Part shown: piece by piece, positions 1 to 5,177 of the stretch | Layout of the letters: every line of letters starts with the position of its first letter | How positions within the stretch are numbered: the first letter of the stretch is position 1 | The notes under the pieces: generated by a model | What the model saw: the letters and a program-made list of their open reading frames with translations, nothing else | Databases searched by the model: none | Told to the model about the DNA's origin: nothing | Assembly: GCA_007132315.1 (NCBI GenBank) | Contig: SLOW01000050.1 | Coordinates: 1 to 5,177, forward strand | Direction of reading: 5' to 3' | Length of the DNA: 5,177 nucleotides | DNA from: Opitutales bacterium | GTDB taxonomy: Bacteria > Verrucomicrobiota > Verrucomicrobiia > Opitutales > T3Sed10-336 | Program-made: the position numbers and the translations under genes

Positions 1-138
1 ATCAATAAACTGTTCGTTCTGTTGTGTTTTATGCTGATTCTCGGCACGGTCGCGGTGCGGCCCGAACGTCTGAAACCGGTCCTTGCGGAAGCCGGCGGGG
101 CGCGCTCCTCTGCGGGGAAATCCGGATCCGGGGGTTGA
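1..138 (+). CDS. C-terminal part of an unidentified protein with one hydrophobic segment (partial)
   Basis: The first frame is open from the window edge to a TGA at 136-138, giving 45 residues with no certain start. The first 18 or so residues (INKLFVLLCFMLILGTVAV) are strongly hydrophobic and would span a membrane. A short Arg/Lys-containing stretch (RPERLKP) and a Gly/Ser-rich tail follow. This could be the last membrane helix and tail of a longer protein, or nearly all of a small membrane peptide whose start lies just outside the window. I recognise no family. The reading frame rests on the hydrophobic stretch alone, so the call is tentative. Confidence 0.45.
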   Translation: MNKLFVLLCFMLILGTVAVRPERLKPVLAEAGGARSSAGKSGSGG

Positions 139-228
139 GTGGAGCCGTCGGGACTGCCGTCCATTCCAGAGAATCGTCGCCTATGAGTAGTTCTTTTCAA
201 TTCCGAACCGGTGCCTGGAGGCGTTTGA

Positions 229-244
229 TTCCGGGCGTCCGGAA
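229..244 (+). promoter_or_regulatory. short perfect stem-loop in the leader of the aldo/keto reductase gene
   Basis: TTCCGG at 229-234 pairs perfectly with CCGGAA at 239-244 around a GCGT loop. The element lies about 34 bases before the ATG at 278, and no T-run follows it on either strand. It may be a leader hairpin that affects mRNA stability or translation, or a protein-binding site. At six base pairs it could also be chance in GC-rich DNA. Confidence 0.25.
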
Positions 245-277
245 AATACGACAACCCAAAGGCACGGAGATTACCCG

Positions 278-1216
278 ATGAAGAAGCAAACAGTCATCAC
301 CCGCCGCGAAGCCCTGAAAATCCTGGGAGCCGGCGCCGCCGCGTTCTCGCTTTCGTCCCTGCCGCTGACCGCGGCCAACGGCAGGACCCTGACCCGACCG
401 ATCCACACCACCGGGGAGGATATTCCCGTCATCGGTTTGGGGACGTGGCGAACGTTCAACGTGGGGGACGATCGCGAGTTGAGACTGGCGCGCACGGAGG
501 TGGTCGAGGCGTTCTTCGACGAGGGCGGCGGCATGATCGATTGTTCGCCCATGTACGGATCGGCGGACGAGGTTCTGGGGTTCGCTTTCGATCGTATCGG
601 TTTTCCGGATACCCTTTTCTCGGCCGAAAAGGTCTGGACCCGCGACGGCGACCGCATCAGCGAGCAGATCGCGGAGTCGGCATCGAAATGGGGGGTCGAA
701 ACGTTCGATCTCATGCAGGTGCACAACCTGGTGTCGTGGGAGGAACATTTGGAAACGCTCCTGGAGATGAAGGAGGCCGGGGAGATCCGTTACGTCGGGA
801 TCACGACCTCGCACGGCCGGCGTCACGATGAGTTCGAACGTATCATGCGCCGGGGGGATCTCGATTTCGTTCAGCTCACGTACAACATCACTCATCGCGA
901 GGTCGAGGAGCGTCTGCTGCCGGCGGCCCGCGACGAGGGCATCGCCGTGATCGCCAATCGCCCGTATGACGGAGGGGGCCTGATCCGCGACCTCAAGGCG
1001 AACCACACCGTCCCGGAATGGGCGGTCGAGGCGTTCGGGTGCCGCGACTGGGCGGATTTCCTGCTGAAGTTTATCGTTTCCCATCCTGATCTCACCTGTG
1101 CGATCCCCGCCACCACCCGGGTGTCTCACCTGCGCGAAAACATGCGATCCGGAAGCGGCGAGCTGCCGGACGCCGACATGCGCGAGCGCATGATCCGTCA
1201 CATCGAATCGCTATGA
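278..1216 (+). CDS. aldo/keto reductase with a Tat (twin-arginine) signal, probably exported
   Basis: This 312-residue protein is a NAD(P)H-dependent carbonyl reductase of the aldo/keto reductase superfamily. The fold opens at HTTGEDIPVIGLGTWR (43-58). The full catalytic tetrad is visible: Asp88 and Tyr93 in IDCSPMYG, Lys118 in SAEKVW and His149 in MQVHN. The N-terminus, TRREALKILGAGAA followed by a hydrophobic Ala/Ser/Leu stretch to about residue 33, is a Tat-type signal (RR at 9-10), so folded export with bound cofactor is likely. The later part carries the barrel strands (GEIRYVGITT, DFVQLTYNI, IAVIANRPYDGGG) and a C-terminal IPATTRVSHLREN segment that lies near the cofactor in this family. 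The start at 278 is supported by GGAG at 266-269, eight bases upstream. The stop overlaps the next gene's start (ATGA), implying coupled translation. The substrate is unknown. Similar Tat-tagged reductases are common in Planctomycetota and Verrucomicrobiota. Confidence 0.95.
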   Translation: MKKQTVITRREALKILGAGAAAFSLSSLPLTAANGRTLTRPIHTTGEDIPVIGLGTWRTFNVGDDRELRLARTEVVEAFFDEGGGMIDCSPMYGSADEVLGFAFDRIGFPDTLFSAEKVWTRDGDRISEQIAESASKWGVETFDLMQVHNLVSWEEHLETLLEMKEAGEIRYVGITTSHGRRHDEFERIMRRGDLDFVQLTYNITHREVEERLLPAARDEGIAVIANRPYDGGGLIRDLKANHTVPEWAVEAFGCRDWADFLLKFIVSHPDLTCAIPATTRVSHLRENMRSGSGELPDADMRERMIRHIESL

Positions 1217-1929
1217 TCGCCGACTGGCGCACGTATTCGGTGGAGGATTTCATTCCCTTCACGGCGGATGTCTATTTTCGCTTGATCGAGCGCACCAACG
1301 AGGCGGCGTGGCCGCTGCACGTGCTGACTCTGATCGGAGGATTGGCGGCGGCGATGCTGTTGGTGCGGGGAGGAGGACGCACGGCCGGGGCGCTCCTGGC
1401 CCTGGCTTGGCTCTGGCCGGGCGGGGTGTTTTTGCTGCAACGTTACTCGGAGCTGAATTGGGCCGGTGATTATTTCGGCTGGGCGTTTCTCGGACAGGCC
1501 GTTGTGGTGTTCTGCTGTGCCCTGGTGGGCCGTTTCAAATGGGAGGGTTTCCGCCGATTCGGTTTGGCGGAATGGGCCGGTTTCGCGCTTTTCGTTTACG
1601 GGCTCGCCGCTTACCTATTCTGGGCGCCGGTGGCCGGGGGCGGTTGGGCGGAGGCGGAGGTCTTCGGCGTTCACCCGGATCCGACCGCGGTGGCGACGAT
1701 CGGTTTTGTCCTGGTGGCGGCCGGACGGTGGAGCGGCTGGATATGTTGGGTCATCCCCGCGCTGTGGTGTCTCGTCAGCGCCCTCACGCTTCGCGAGCTC
1801 GACGTCGTCTGGGCGCCGGGTCTGACCTTTGCGGCCGCCGTCGGGTTGGCGGGTTTGATATGGAAATCGTTTCGGCGGCGGCCCCGGAGCGGGGAATCCG
1901 CCGAGAACCCGACGTCGCCTGAAGAATGA
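1213..1929 (+). CDS. DUF6064-type integral membrane protein
   Basis: This 238-residue protein has about six membrane segments, near residues 34-51, 57-75, 87-106, 119-140, 158-190 (possibly two) and 198-217. It ends in a short basic then acidic cytoplasmic-like tail. It resembles the DUF6064 family as I remember it: an N-terminal W-x-x-Y-S-x-x-D-F-x-x-F segment (5-16), the pairing Y-F-R-L-I-E-x-x-N-x-x-x-W-P (21-34), RYSELNW (77-83), and a VFGVHPDPTAVATIG loop (150-164) before a helix with IPALWCL. The family has no established function. The start overlaps the reductase stop by 4 bp with no independent strong ribosome site, so expression probably depends on coupled translation. The context suggests a membrane partner or neighbour of the exported reductase, but the sequence shows no heme or quinone site that would prove an electron-transfer role. 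Confidence 0.82.
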   Translation: MIADWRTYSVEDFIPFTADVYFRLIERTNEAAWPLHVLTLIGGLAAAMLLVRGGGRTAGALLALAWLWPGGVFLLQRYSELNWAGDYFGWAFLGQAVVVFCCALVGRFKWEGFRRFGLAEWAGFALFVYGLAAYLFWAPVAGGGWAEAEVFGVHPDPTAVATIGFVLVAAGRWSGWICWVIPALWCLVSALTLRELDVVWAPGLTFAAAVGLAGLIWKSFRRRPRSGESAENPTSPEE

Positions 1930-1984
1930 CCACGCGGTCGATCGCCGTGCGGTTCTTCATGAGTGTCCGGCACCGTTTGACGCA

Positions 1985-2018
1985 CGGCGCCACGTCACAG
2001 CTCCGTCGCGTGGCTCCG
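1985..2018 (+). other. imperfect stem-loop downstream of the reductase/DUF6064 operon (possible terminator without a T-run)
   Basis: CGGcGCCACG (1985-1994) can pair with CGTGGCtCCG (2009-2018): nine base pairs with one internal mismatch and a 14-base loop. It lies about 55 bases after the DUF6064 stop, where a transcript end would be expected. The following bases (AGCTTTCGG) are not T-rich enough for a classical intrinsic terminator, so it may be an mRNA 3' stabiliser, a weak terminator or chance pairing. Confidence 0.3.
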
Positions 2019-2070
2019 AGCTTTCGGCCGGACCTCGTTCGACGGTGCACTGACAGCCTGGAGGTTTTTC

Positions 2071-2089
2071 GGTAAAGCATTGGTAAAGC
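2071..2089 (+). repeat. tandem 8-bp direct repeats (GGTAAAGC) spaced one helical turn apart, possible operator
   Basis: GGTAAAGC occurs at 2071-2078 and again at 2082-2089, so the copies start 11 bases apart and would lie on the same face of the helix. They sit in the AT-richer part of the gap, 76-94 bases before the ATG of the 75-residue protein. Direct repeats at this pitch are typical of sites bound by tandem response-regulator dimers. No strong -35/-10 pair could be fixed nearby; TAAGAT at 2121-2126 is a weak -10 candidate. The regulator is unknown. Confidence 0.35.
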
Positions 2090-2164
2090 GGTCTTAATTA
2101 GCTGGACTAAACGCCGTTCGTAAGATATGGTGATGCCAAGTAAGAAACTTTGGGAGTAGAAGAA

Positions 2165-2392
2165 ATGAACCGTGAAACACGGCGTGAGACCGACGGCCAG
2201 GACTTTGTGAAGAGATCCCGGCTGTACCGCGAATTCCTGGCCGAGAAGGACGAGATCGCCCGGCACCGTTGGTTGGAGTCCGAAAAGCAGGGGCGCGACA
2301 TCGGGTACGAGCGCGCGCTTATGCAGTGGGTTCGCAAGCACCGCGACCTTTGGCGTCAAGCCTGGCTCGCCAGCGAACGAGATTCGGGATAG
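2165..2392 (+). CDS. small charged protein with an HRW-SEK-GRDIG motif, function unknown
   Basis: This 75-residue, soluble, very charged protein has no signal or membrane segment. Its core is E-F-L-A-E-K-D-E-I (23-31), then RHRWLESEKQGRDIGYERAL (33-52), then a Trp-rich end: W55, W63 and W67 with KHRDLWRQ at 58-65. From memory, this resembles short bacterial proteins of the form H-(K/R)-W-x-x-S-E-K-x-G-x-D-I-G-x-x-x-A with a terminal W-x-x-x-H-R-x-x-W. It also resembles the H-R-W-x-x-S-E-x-A-G-R-D-V-G stretch near the end of longer DUF4032 proteins; neither family has a firm biochemical role that I can name. The ATG at 2165 is preferred over a TTG at 2150 because GGGAG (2152-2156) lies eight bases before it. 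It appears to be a single-gene unit. Confidence 0.75.
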   Translation: MNRETRRETDGQDFVKRSRLYREFLAEKDEIARHRWLESEKQGRDIGYERALMQWVRKHRDLWRQAWLASERDSG

Positions 2393-2673
2393 GCTCGACA
2401 GAGGTGTGGGAAAGCGGAGCTTCGGAGAGACGTTTTTTGTCCGCGATTCACGCCCTGGACACCACGGGCCGGAGCGAGGCGTTCCTCTGGCAAATTCCGG
2501 AACCCCGGCAACGGGCGGAGACTTGCATTACGACACAAACCTGAACGATTCGGGACCCGGGAGCTTGACGAATGGGAGCGCATCACGGTGACGCGGCAGA
2601 AGGATATCTCGACACAACGCGGGATGTTTGGAATGGTTAAGGTGCTGCTTCCGCAGAACCAAAGGAACTCGAG
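2393..2673 (+). other. 281-bp gap with no convincing gene, possible coding remnant
   Basis: No intact gene is evident between the small protein and the dehydrogenase. One plus-strand frame is open from a GTG at 2406 to a TGA at 2589-2591. Its last third reads TNLNDSGPGSL, which matches the start motif of many secreted parallel beta-helix or autotransporter-like repeats, but the residues around it do not continue the match. Another frame is open from 2393 to 2677 without a good start and gives an Arg-rich, unprotein-like translation. The last part is the leader of the dehydrogenase, with AAAGGAA at 2661-2667. No promoter or terminator could be fixed with confidence. Confidence 0.4.
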
Positions 2674-3915
2674 ATGAACAATTCCGAAACCATTCGCAGG
2701 ATCGTTGACGAGGTGATGGGCAAGCTCCGGGAAACAAAGGAGCCGGCTCCCGTCCCCACCCCGGCCTCCGCTTCACCGGCTCGCGGCCGGGTCGCACGGT
2801 TGGTGGCGCCGGAAACACTCGAAATCAAGGAGTATCCACTGCGTCCCATTCGCTCCGACGAAATTCTTGTCAGAGTCGAGGCATGCGGGATCTGTGGAAC
2901 GGATACACACTGTTACCGTTCGGATCCGTTCGGCCTCGTGCCTTTGGTCCTCGGACACGAGGGTACGGGGGAGGTTCTGGAGGTCGGGTCGGAGATTCTC
3001 ATGGATGGCGTCGGTAAGCCCGTTCGGCGCGGGGACAGAATCGTCACCAGCATTCTGGAAACGTCCGATACCTGTATGATCGCCAAGTACAATCCGCTCA
3101 AGGCGAACTTGTGTGACGACCTGAAGGTTTACGGTTTGCTTCCGGACGAGCCGGACAATCCTTTCAACGGGTATTTTGGTGAGTACCTGATCATTCGTCC
3201 CGGCTCCTCCTTCTTTGTGGTGAACGACATGAGCGTTGACCTCCGGGTTCTGATCGAGCCCGCGGCCGTGGTTTGCCACGCTCTCGAACGGGCCAAGAAC
3301 TGCGGGGTGAATCTCAATTTTCGAACGCGGGTCATCGTACAGGGATGCGGGCCGATCGGGTTGCTCATGGTTGCGGTCCTGAAGACCTGCGGCATCAATA
3401 ACATCATCGCCATCGACGGTTCTTCCGGACGTCTGGAAACCGCCCGGAGAATGGGTGCCGACGAAACCCTGAATTACAAGGACTACGACGGGATGGACGC
3501 GTTGGCCGCCGCTGTGGGGGATCTGACCAAGGGCCTCGGAGCGCACTACGGTTTCCAGGCGACTGGTGTGCCGGCCGCGTTCGCGGCGCTCTTCAAATGT
3601 ATCCGCCGCGGCGGCGGTATCTGTGAGATTGGACACTTTGTTGACGGAGGCGAGTGCCGCATCAACCCGCATCACGACATCTGCAAGAAGGAGATCACCG
3701 TGACGGGAAGCTGGGTGTACAACAGTTTTGAGTACCCGAACGCGTACCATTTCCTTCAGCGCGCCGAGCGCATTGGGCTTCCCGTGACGGATCTCATCAC
3801 CCACCGTTTTCCGCTCGGTCGGATTCAGGAGGCGTTTGATATGGCCCTGAGTCAGGAAGGCATCAAGGTCGTGGTGGAATCCGAGCGCCGTCCGGGCGCC
3901 GCGGAACGCACTTGA
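2674..3915 (+). CDS. zinc-type medium-chain alcohol dehydrogenase with a microcompartment encapsulation-peptide-like N-terminus
   Basis: This 413-residue NAD(P)-dependent alcohol/polyol dehydrogenase is closest in motif layout to the TM0436-like branch. Catalytic-zinc residues are present: Cys74 in ACGICGTD, His95-Glu96 in GHEGTGEV, and Glu195 in IEPAA as the likely third ligand. The nucleotide fold shows GCGPIG (224-229) with Asp248 after strand two, which favours NAD over NADP. The structural-zinc lobe is degenerate: of the usual C-x2-C-x2-C-x7-C set, the first and third positions are Ser131 and Ala137, leaving only Cys134 and Cys147. Residues 4-20 (SETIRRIVDEVMGKLRE) form an amphipathic helix with I7, I10, V11, V14, M15 and L18 on one face. 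A Pro/Ala linker (22-38) follows before the enzyme proper starts near residue 39. That architecture is typical of cargo enzymes packed into bacterial microcompartments. AAAGGAA at 2661-2667 supports the ATG. The substrate is unknown; a diol- or aldehyde-linked reaction is inferred only from the targeting peptide. Confidence 0.95.
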   Translation: MNNSETIRRIVDEVMGKLRETKEPAPVPTPASASPARGRVARLVAPETLEIKEYPLRPIRSDEILVRVEACGICGTDTHCYRSDPFGLVPLVLGHEGTGEVLEVGSEILMDGVGKPVRRGDRIVTSILETSDTCMIAKYNPLKANLCDDLKVYGLLPDEPDNPFNGYFGEYLIIRPGSSFFVVNDMSVDLRVLIEPAAVVCHALERAKNCGVNLNFRTRVIVQGCGPIGLLMVAVLKTCGINNIIAIDGSSGRLETARRMGADETLNYKDYDGMDALAAAVGDLTKGLGAHYGFQATGVPAAFAALFKCIRRGGGICEIGHFVDGGECRINPHHDICKKEITVTGSWVYNSFEYPNAYHFLQRAERIGLPVTDLITHRFPLGRIQEAFDMALSQEGIKVVVESERRPGAAERT

Positions 3916-3921
3916 AATGGT

Positions 3922-3949
3922 CCGGGGAAAATACATTCGCGTATCCCGG
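3922..3949. other. bulged stem-loop in the convergent intergenic gap
   Basis: CCGGG (3922-3926) and ATAC (3931-3934) pair with GTAT (3941-3944) and CCCGG (3945-3949), leaving a GAAA bulge and an ATTCGC loop. It begins seven bases after the dehydrogenase stop, in the 174-bp gap between convergent genes. No T-run follows on either strand, so it is not a canonical terminator. It could mark the mRNA 3' end or be a fortuitous fold. A second small palindrome (AAACGTTT, 3952-3959) lies just beyond it. Confidence 0.3.
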
Positions 3950-4089
3950 GAAAACGTTTCCGTTGACCGGAACGTGGTCGGGGATCGCGCACCTCGGCGG
4001 TGCCGGATAGGCCCCCCGTTCAGTGAAGCGATTGTTCGTTTCCTCCCAGGCGGCGACCCTTGCCGGGCGTGACCCGAATTGATGCGAAA

Positions 4090-4656
4090 TCAGTGGATTT
4101 CGCTCAGAGTGGTGCCGCAATTCATCATGCGGTCGCCGTGGTAGGGGTTGCGGATCCCGGGATCGGGGCTCAACCAGTCCGCCGATCCTCCCCGCACCAT
4201 CGGGCAGCGCTGTACGTAGATAACGGGCCCCGGTGACCGGAAACGTTCGGCGACCTGGATCATCGAGGAGGACAAGTGCTCAAACTGGTAGCGTTGGTCT
4301 TCGACATCGTCCCGTTCCGCGATGTTGCGTGCTCTATCCAGCAAAGCGGTGCGGCGATTCTCCCAGAATCGGGCCGTTTCGCCCCGCAGGTCGTCCGTGC
4401 CGGCGTCCTCGAGCAGGTTTGCCAGGGCCGAGGCGCTTTGCGCCGCGGCTTCGGCGTCGCTTTGGGTGAAAACCTCCGAGAGGGCGAAATAACCTTCGAG
4501 TACCGCCGCGTATTTGTCTGAAAAATCGGTGGGTGGACTTTGATCCGGCGATGTGTCGGGGTCGATGTCGTTTCTTCCGCAACCGACCAGAAAGGAGAGT
4601 GCCGCCAACTGCAGGGAGAGAATGAAAGCGTTACGAAGGCGATTGTGATGACTCAT
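4090..4656 (-). CDS. DUF3347 domain lipoprotein, possibly metal-related
   Basis: This 188-residue predicted lipoprotein has a short basic start, a hydrophobic stretch (10-25) and a lipobox LVGC with Cys26 as the lipidated residue. An Asp/Pro-rich spacer (30-47) leads to the DUF3347 domain. The helical half includes YFALSEVF (56-63) and the QxxxFEHLSSSMI segment (121-133). The signature end is Y-V-Q-R-C-P-M (147-153), then W-L-S (161-163), then IRNPYHGDRMMNCG (168-181). The conserved Cys151, Met153, His173, Met177/178 and Cys180 could bind soft metals. DUF3347 is often fused to or encoded beside CusB/HlyD-type heavy-metal efflux adaptors, but none is visible here, so a copper or silver role is only inferred. 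No strong ribosome site precedes the ATG at 4656; there is no other Met near the signal, and the lipobox fits this start. It converges on the dehydrogenase gene and diverges from the remnant at 4683 with only 26 bp between them. Confidence 0.92.
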   Translation of the reverse strand: MSHHNRLRNAFILSLQLAALSFLVGCGRNDIDPDTSPDQSPPTDFSDKYAAVLEGYFALSEVFTQSDAEAAAQSASALANLLEDAGTDDLRGETARFWENRRTALLDRARNIAERDDVEDQRYQFEHLSSSMIQVAERFRSPGPVIYVQRCPMVRGGSADWLSPDPGIRNPYHGDRMMNCGTTLSEIH

Positions 4657-4682
4657 GGTCGGATCAGGGAACCCGCAATTGT

Positions 4683-5036
4683 GTGATTCGTCAATCCGTC
4701 GTTCAATCCCGGACCGGCGCGATTCGTTGGCCGGGTGGTTGGATTTCGTACGAAGTTGCGGTGGATCCCGCGACGGAGGTGTCTTTCGAGGTCACGTATT
4801 GGGGCGGGGAGTGGCATCTGTGCCGGCTTGATATCCTGGTGGATCGGATCCGTGTCGCCTTGAACGTCACTCCCACAAGGGACGTCCACGCGTCCGATCG
4901 ACGGGCAAGAAAATCCCGGGCTCGAAGCCTGCGAACCGGCGCTCAAGAGCGGGTGTCTGGTTGTCTCGATTATCATGGGGAAACGGCCATTCGACCGTTC
5001 CCTTTCGTCAATGGGGCCGGGGTTGCGCTTCGGTGA
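4683..5036 (+). pseudogene. orphan or decayed C-terminal accessory domain of a GH127-like glycosidase (DUF6805-like)
   Basis: The plus frame is open from a GTG at 4683 to a TGA at 5034-5036. Residues 18-54 carry GGWISYEVAVDP, then VTYWGG, then LDILVD. This matches the pattern G-G-W-F-S-Y-x-(3)-V-D-P, V-T-Y-W-G, F-D-I-L-V-D-G that I recall from the C-terminal beta domain of GH127-type (beta-L-arabinofuranosidase-like) proteins. After VDRIRVA the match fades, and this frame becomes Arg-rich and unprotein-like. In the +1 frame, CEPALKSGCLVVSI at 4930-4971 could correspond to the family's later Y-P-I-P-x-x-L-x-x-G-x-x-x-V-x-V strand, which would imply a frameshift near the middle. The total span fits one roughly 110-residue domain. 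The glycosidase catalytic part is absent; a minus-strand lipoprotein gene lies where it should be. A divergent standalone protein is a less likely alternative. Confidence 0.55.
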
Positions 5037-5067
5037 CATTGATGGTGCCGAAATTGAGGAAAATGAC

Positions 5068-5098
5068 TTGCGTTCCCCCGGGAGGACTCGTTTATAGT
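5068..5098 (+). promoter_or_regulatory. probable sigma-70-type promoter for the tRNA-Pro gene
   Basis: TATAGT at 5093-5098 matches the -10 consensus at five of six positions and ends 11 bases before the tRNA, leaving room for a very short leader. TTGCGT at 5068-5073 is a fair -35 (TTG conserved), but the 19-base spacer is longer than ideal. The -10 is the stronger half of the call. Confidence 0.5.
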
Positions 5099-5109
5099 AC
5101 CGTTTTGTT

Positions 5110-5177
5110 CGGGCCGTGGCGCAGCCTGGTAGCGCGCTTGCATGGGGTGCAAGAGGTCGAGAGTTCGAATCTCTCCG
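5110..5177 (+). tRNA. tRNA-Pro (anticodon GGG), 3' end cut by the window edge
   Basis: The cloverleaf can be read directly. The acceptor 5' strand is CGGGCCG (5110-5116), with U8 and G9. The D-stem is GCGC/GCGC (5119-5122, 5132-5135) around AGCCTGGTA. The anticodon stem is CTTGC/GCAAG (5137-5141, 5149-5153) with loop ATGGGGT. Anticodon GGG at 5144-5146 decodes CCC proline, with G37 as in proline tRNAs. The variable loop is AGGTC, and the T-arm is GAGAG-TTCGAAT-CTCTC (5159-5175). The final CG begins the 3' acceptor strand, which should continue as CCCCG-complementary bases (CGGCCCG in full). About five acceptor bases, the discriminator and any encoded CCA lie outside the window. Confidence 0.97.

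Noticed and set aside
122..131. Ten-base palindrome CCGGATCCGG near the end of the partial left-edge gene.
   Set aside because: It has no loop, no T-run and no partner copy nearby, and it lies inside the open frame.
183..281. A 32-codon plus-strand frame whose stop overlaps the reductase ATG by 4 bp (ATGA), as a coupled leader peptide would.
   Set aside because: It has no convincing ribosome site and its third codon positions are less GC-rich than in the neighbouring genes. The overlap alone is weak evidence.
197..1201. Long minus-strand open frame opposite the aldo/keto reductase (334 codons).
   Set aside because: It mirrors a gene with a complete catalytic tetrad. GC-rich codon use keeps antisense frames open, and its translation shows no family motif.
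1784..2359. Minus-strand frame spanning the gap between the DUF6064 gene and the small protein.
   Set aside because: It runs antisense to both real genes and across the AT-rich leader, and its translation has no domain-like pattern.
2773..3936. Long minus-strand open frame opposite the dehydrogenase (387 codons).
   Set aside because: It is a shadow of a clear dehydrogenase gene; the His/Arg/Val-rich translation has no recognisable domain or good start signal.
3962..4010. Several small inverted repeats (such as GACC..GGTC and GCACC..GGTGC) considered as a bidirectional terminator.
   Set aside because: The stems are only 4-5 bp with no T-run on either strand, which is expected by chance in GC-rich DNA.
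4653..5039. Minus-strand frame upstream of the DUF3347 gene, ending in an ATGA overlap with its start.
   Set aside because: The Pro/Arg-rich translation is unprotein-like, while the opposite strand carries the recognisable GH127-type motif.

Overview
The window is GC-rich bacterial DNA. Its genes suggest a PVC-type organism (Planctomycetota, Verrucomicrobiota, Kiritimatiellota or relatives): a Tat-exported aldo/keto reductase, a remnant of a GH127-type accessory domain, and a dehydrogenase with a microcompartment-type targeting peptide. This placement is inferred from gene content and is not proven by any marker in the window.

Layout. The left edge (1-138) holds the tail of an unidentified small or membrane protein. 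A two-gene operon follows: a Tat-signal aldo/keto reductase (278-1216), joined by a 4-bp ATGA overlap to a six-helix DUF6064-type membrane protein (1213-1929). Next comes a 235-bp gap containing a stem-loop and a pair of direct repeats. After it lies a 75-residue charged protein (2165-2392) with a compact HRW-SEK-GRDIG motif. A 281-bp stretch without a convincing gene precedes a 413-residue zinc-type medium-chain dehydrogenase (2674-3915). Facing that gene on the minus strand is a DUF3347 lipoprotein (4090-4656). Beyond it, on the plus strand, is a decayed or orphan piece of the C-terminal domain found in GH127-like glycosidases (4683-5036). The window ends inside a tRNA-Pro(GGG) gene with a plausible promoter.

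The most notable item is the dehydrogenase. Its first 20 residues form an amphipathic helix followed by a Pro/Ala-rich linker, the usual architecture of encapsulation peptides on bacterial microcompartment cargo enzymes. It also lacks two of the four structural-zinc cysteines of its family. No shell protein is in the window, so this may be a satellite cargo gene serving a microcompartment encoded elsewhere. The other genes do not form one evident pathway. The reductase and its membrane partner look like an envelope redox pair of unknown substrate, and the DUF3347 lipoprotein belongs to a family often tied to metal efflux.
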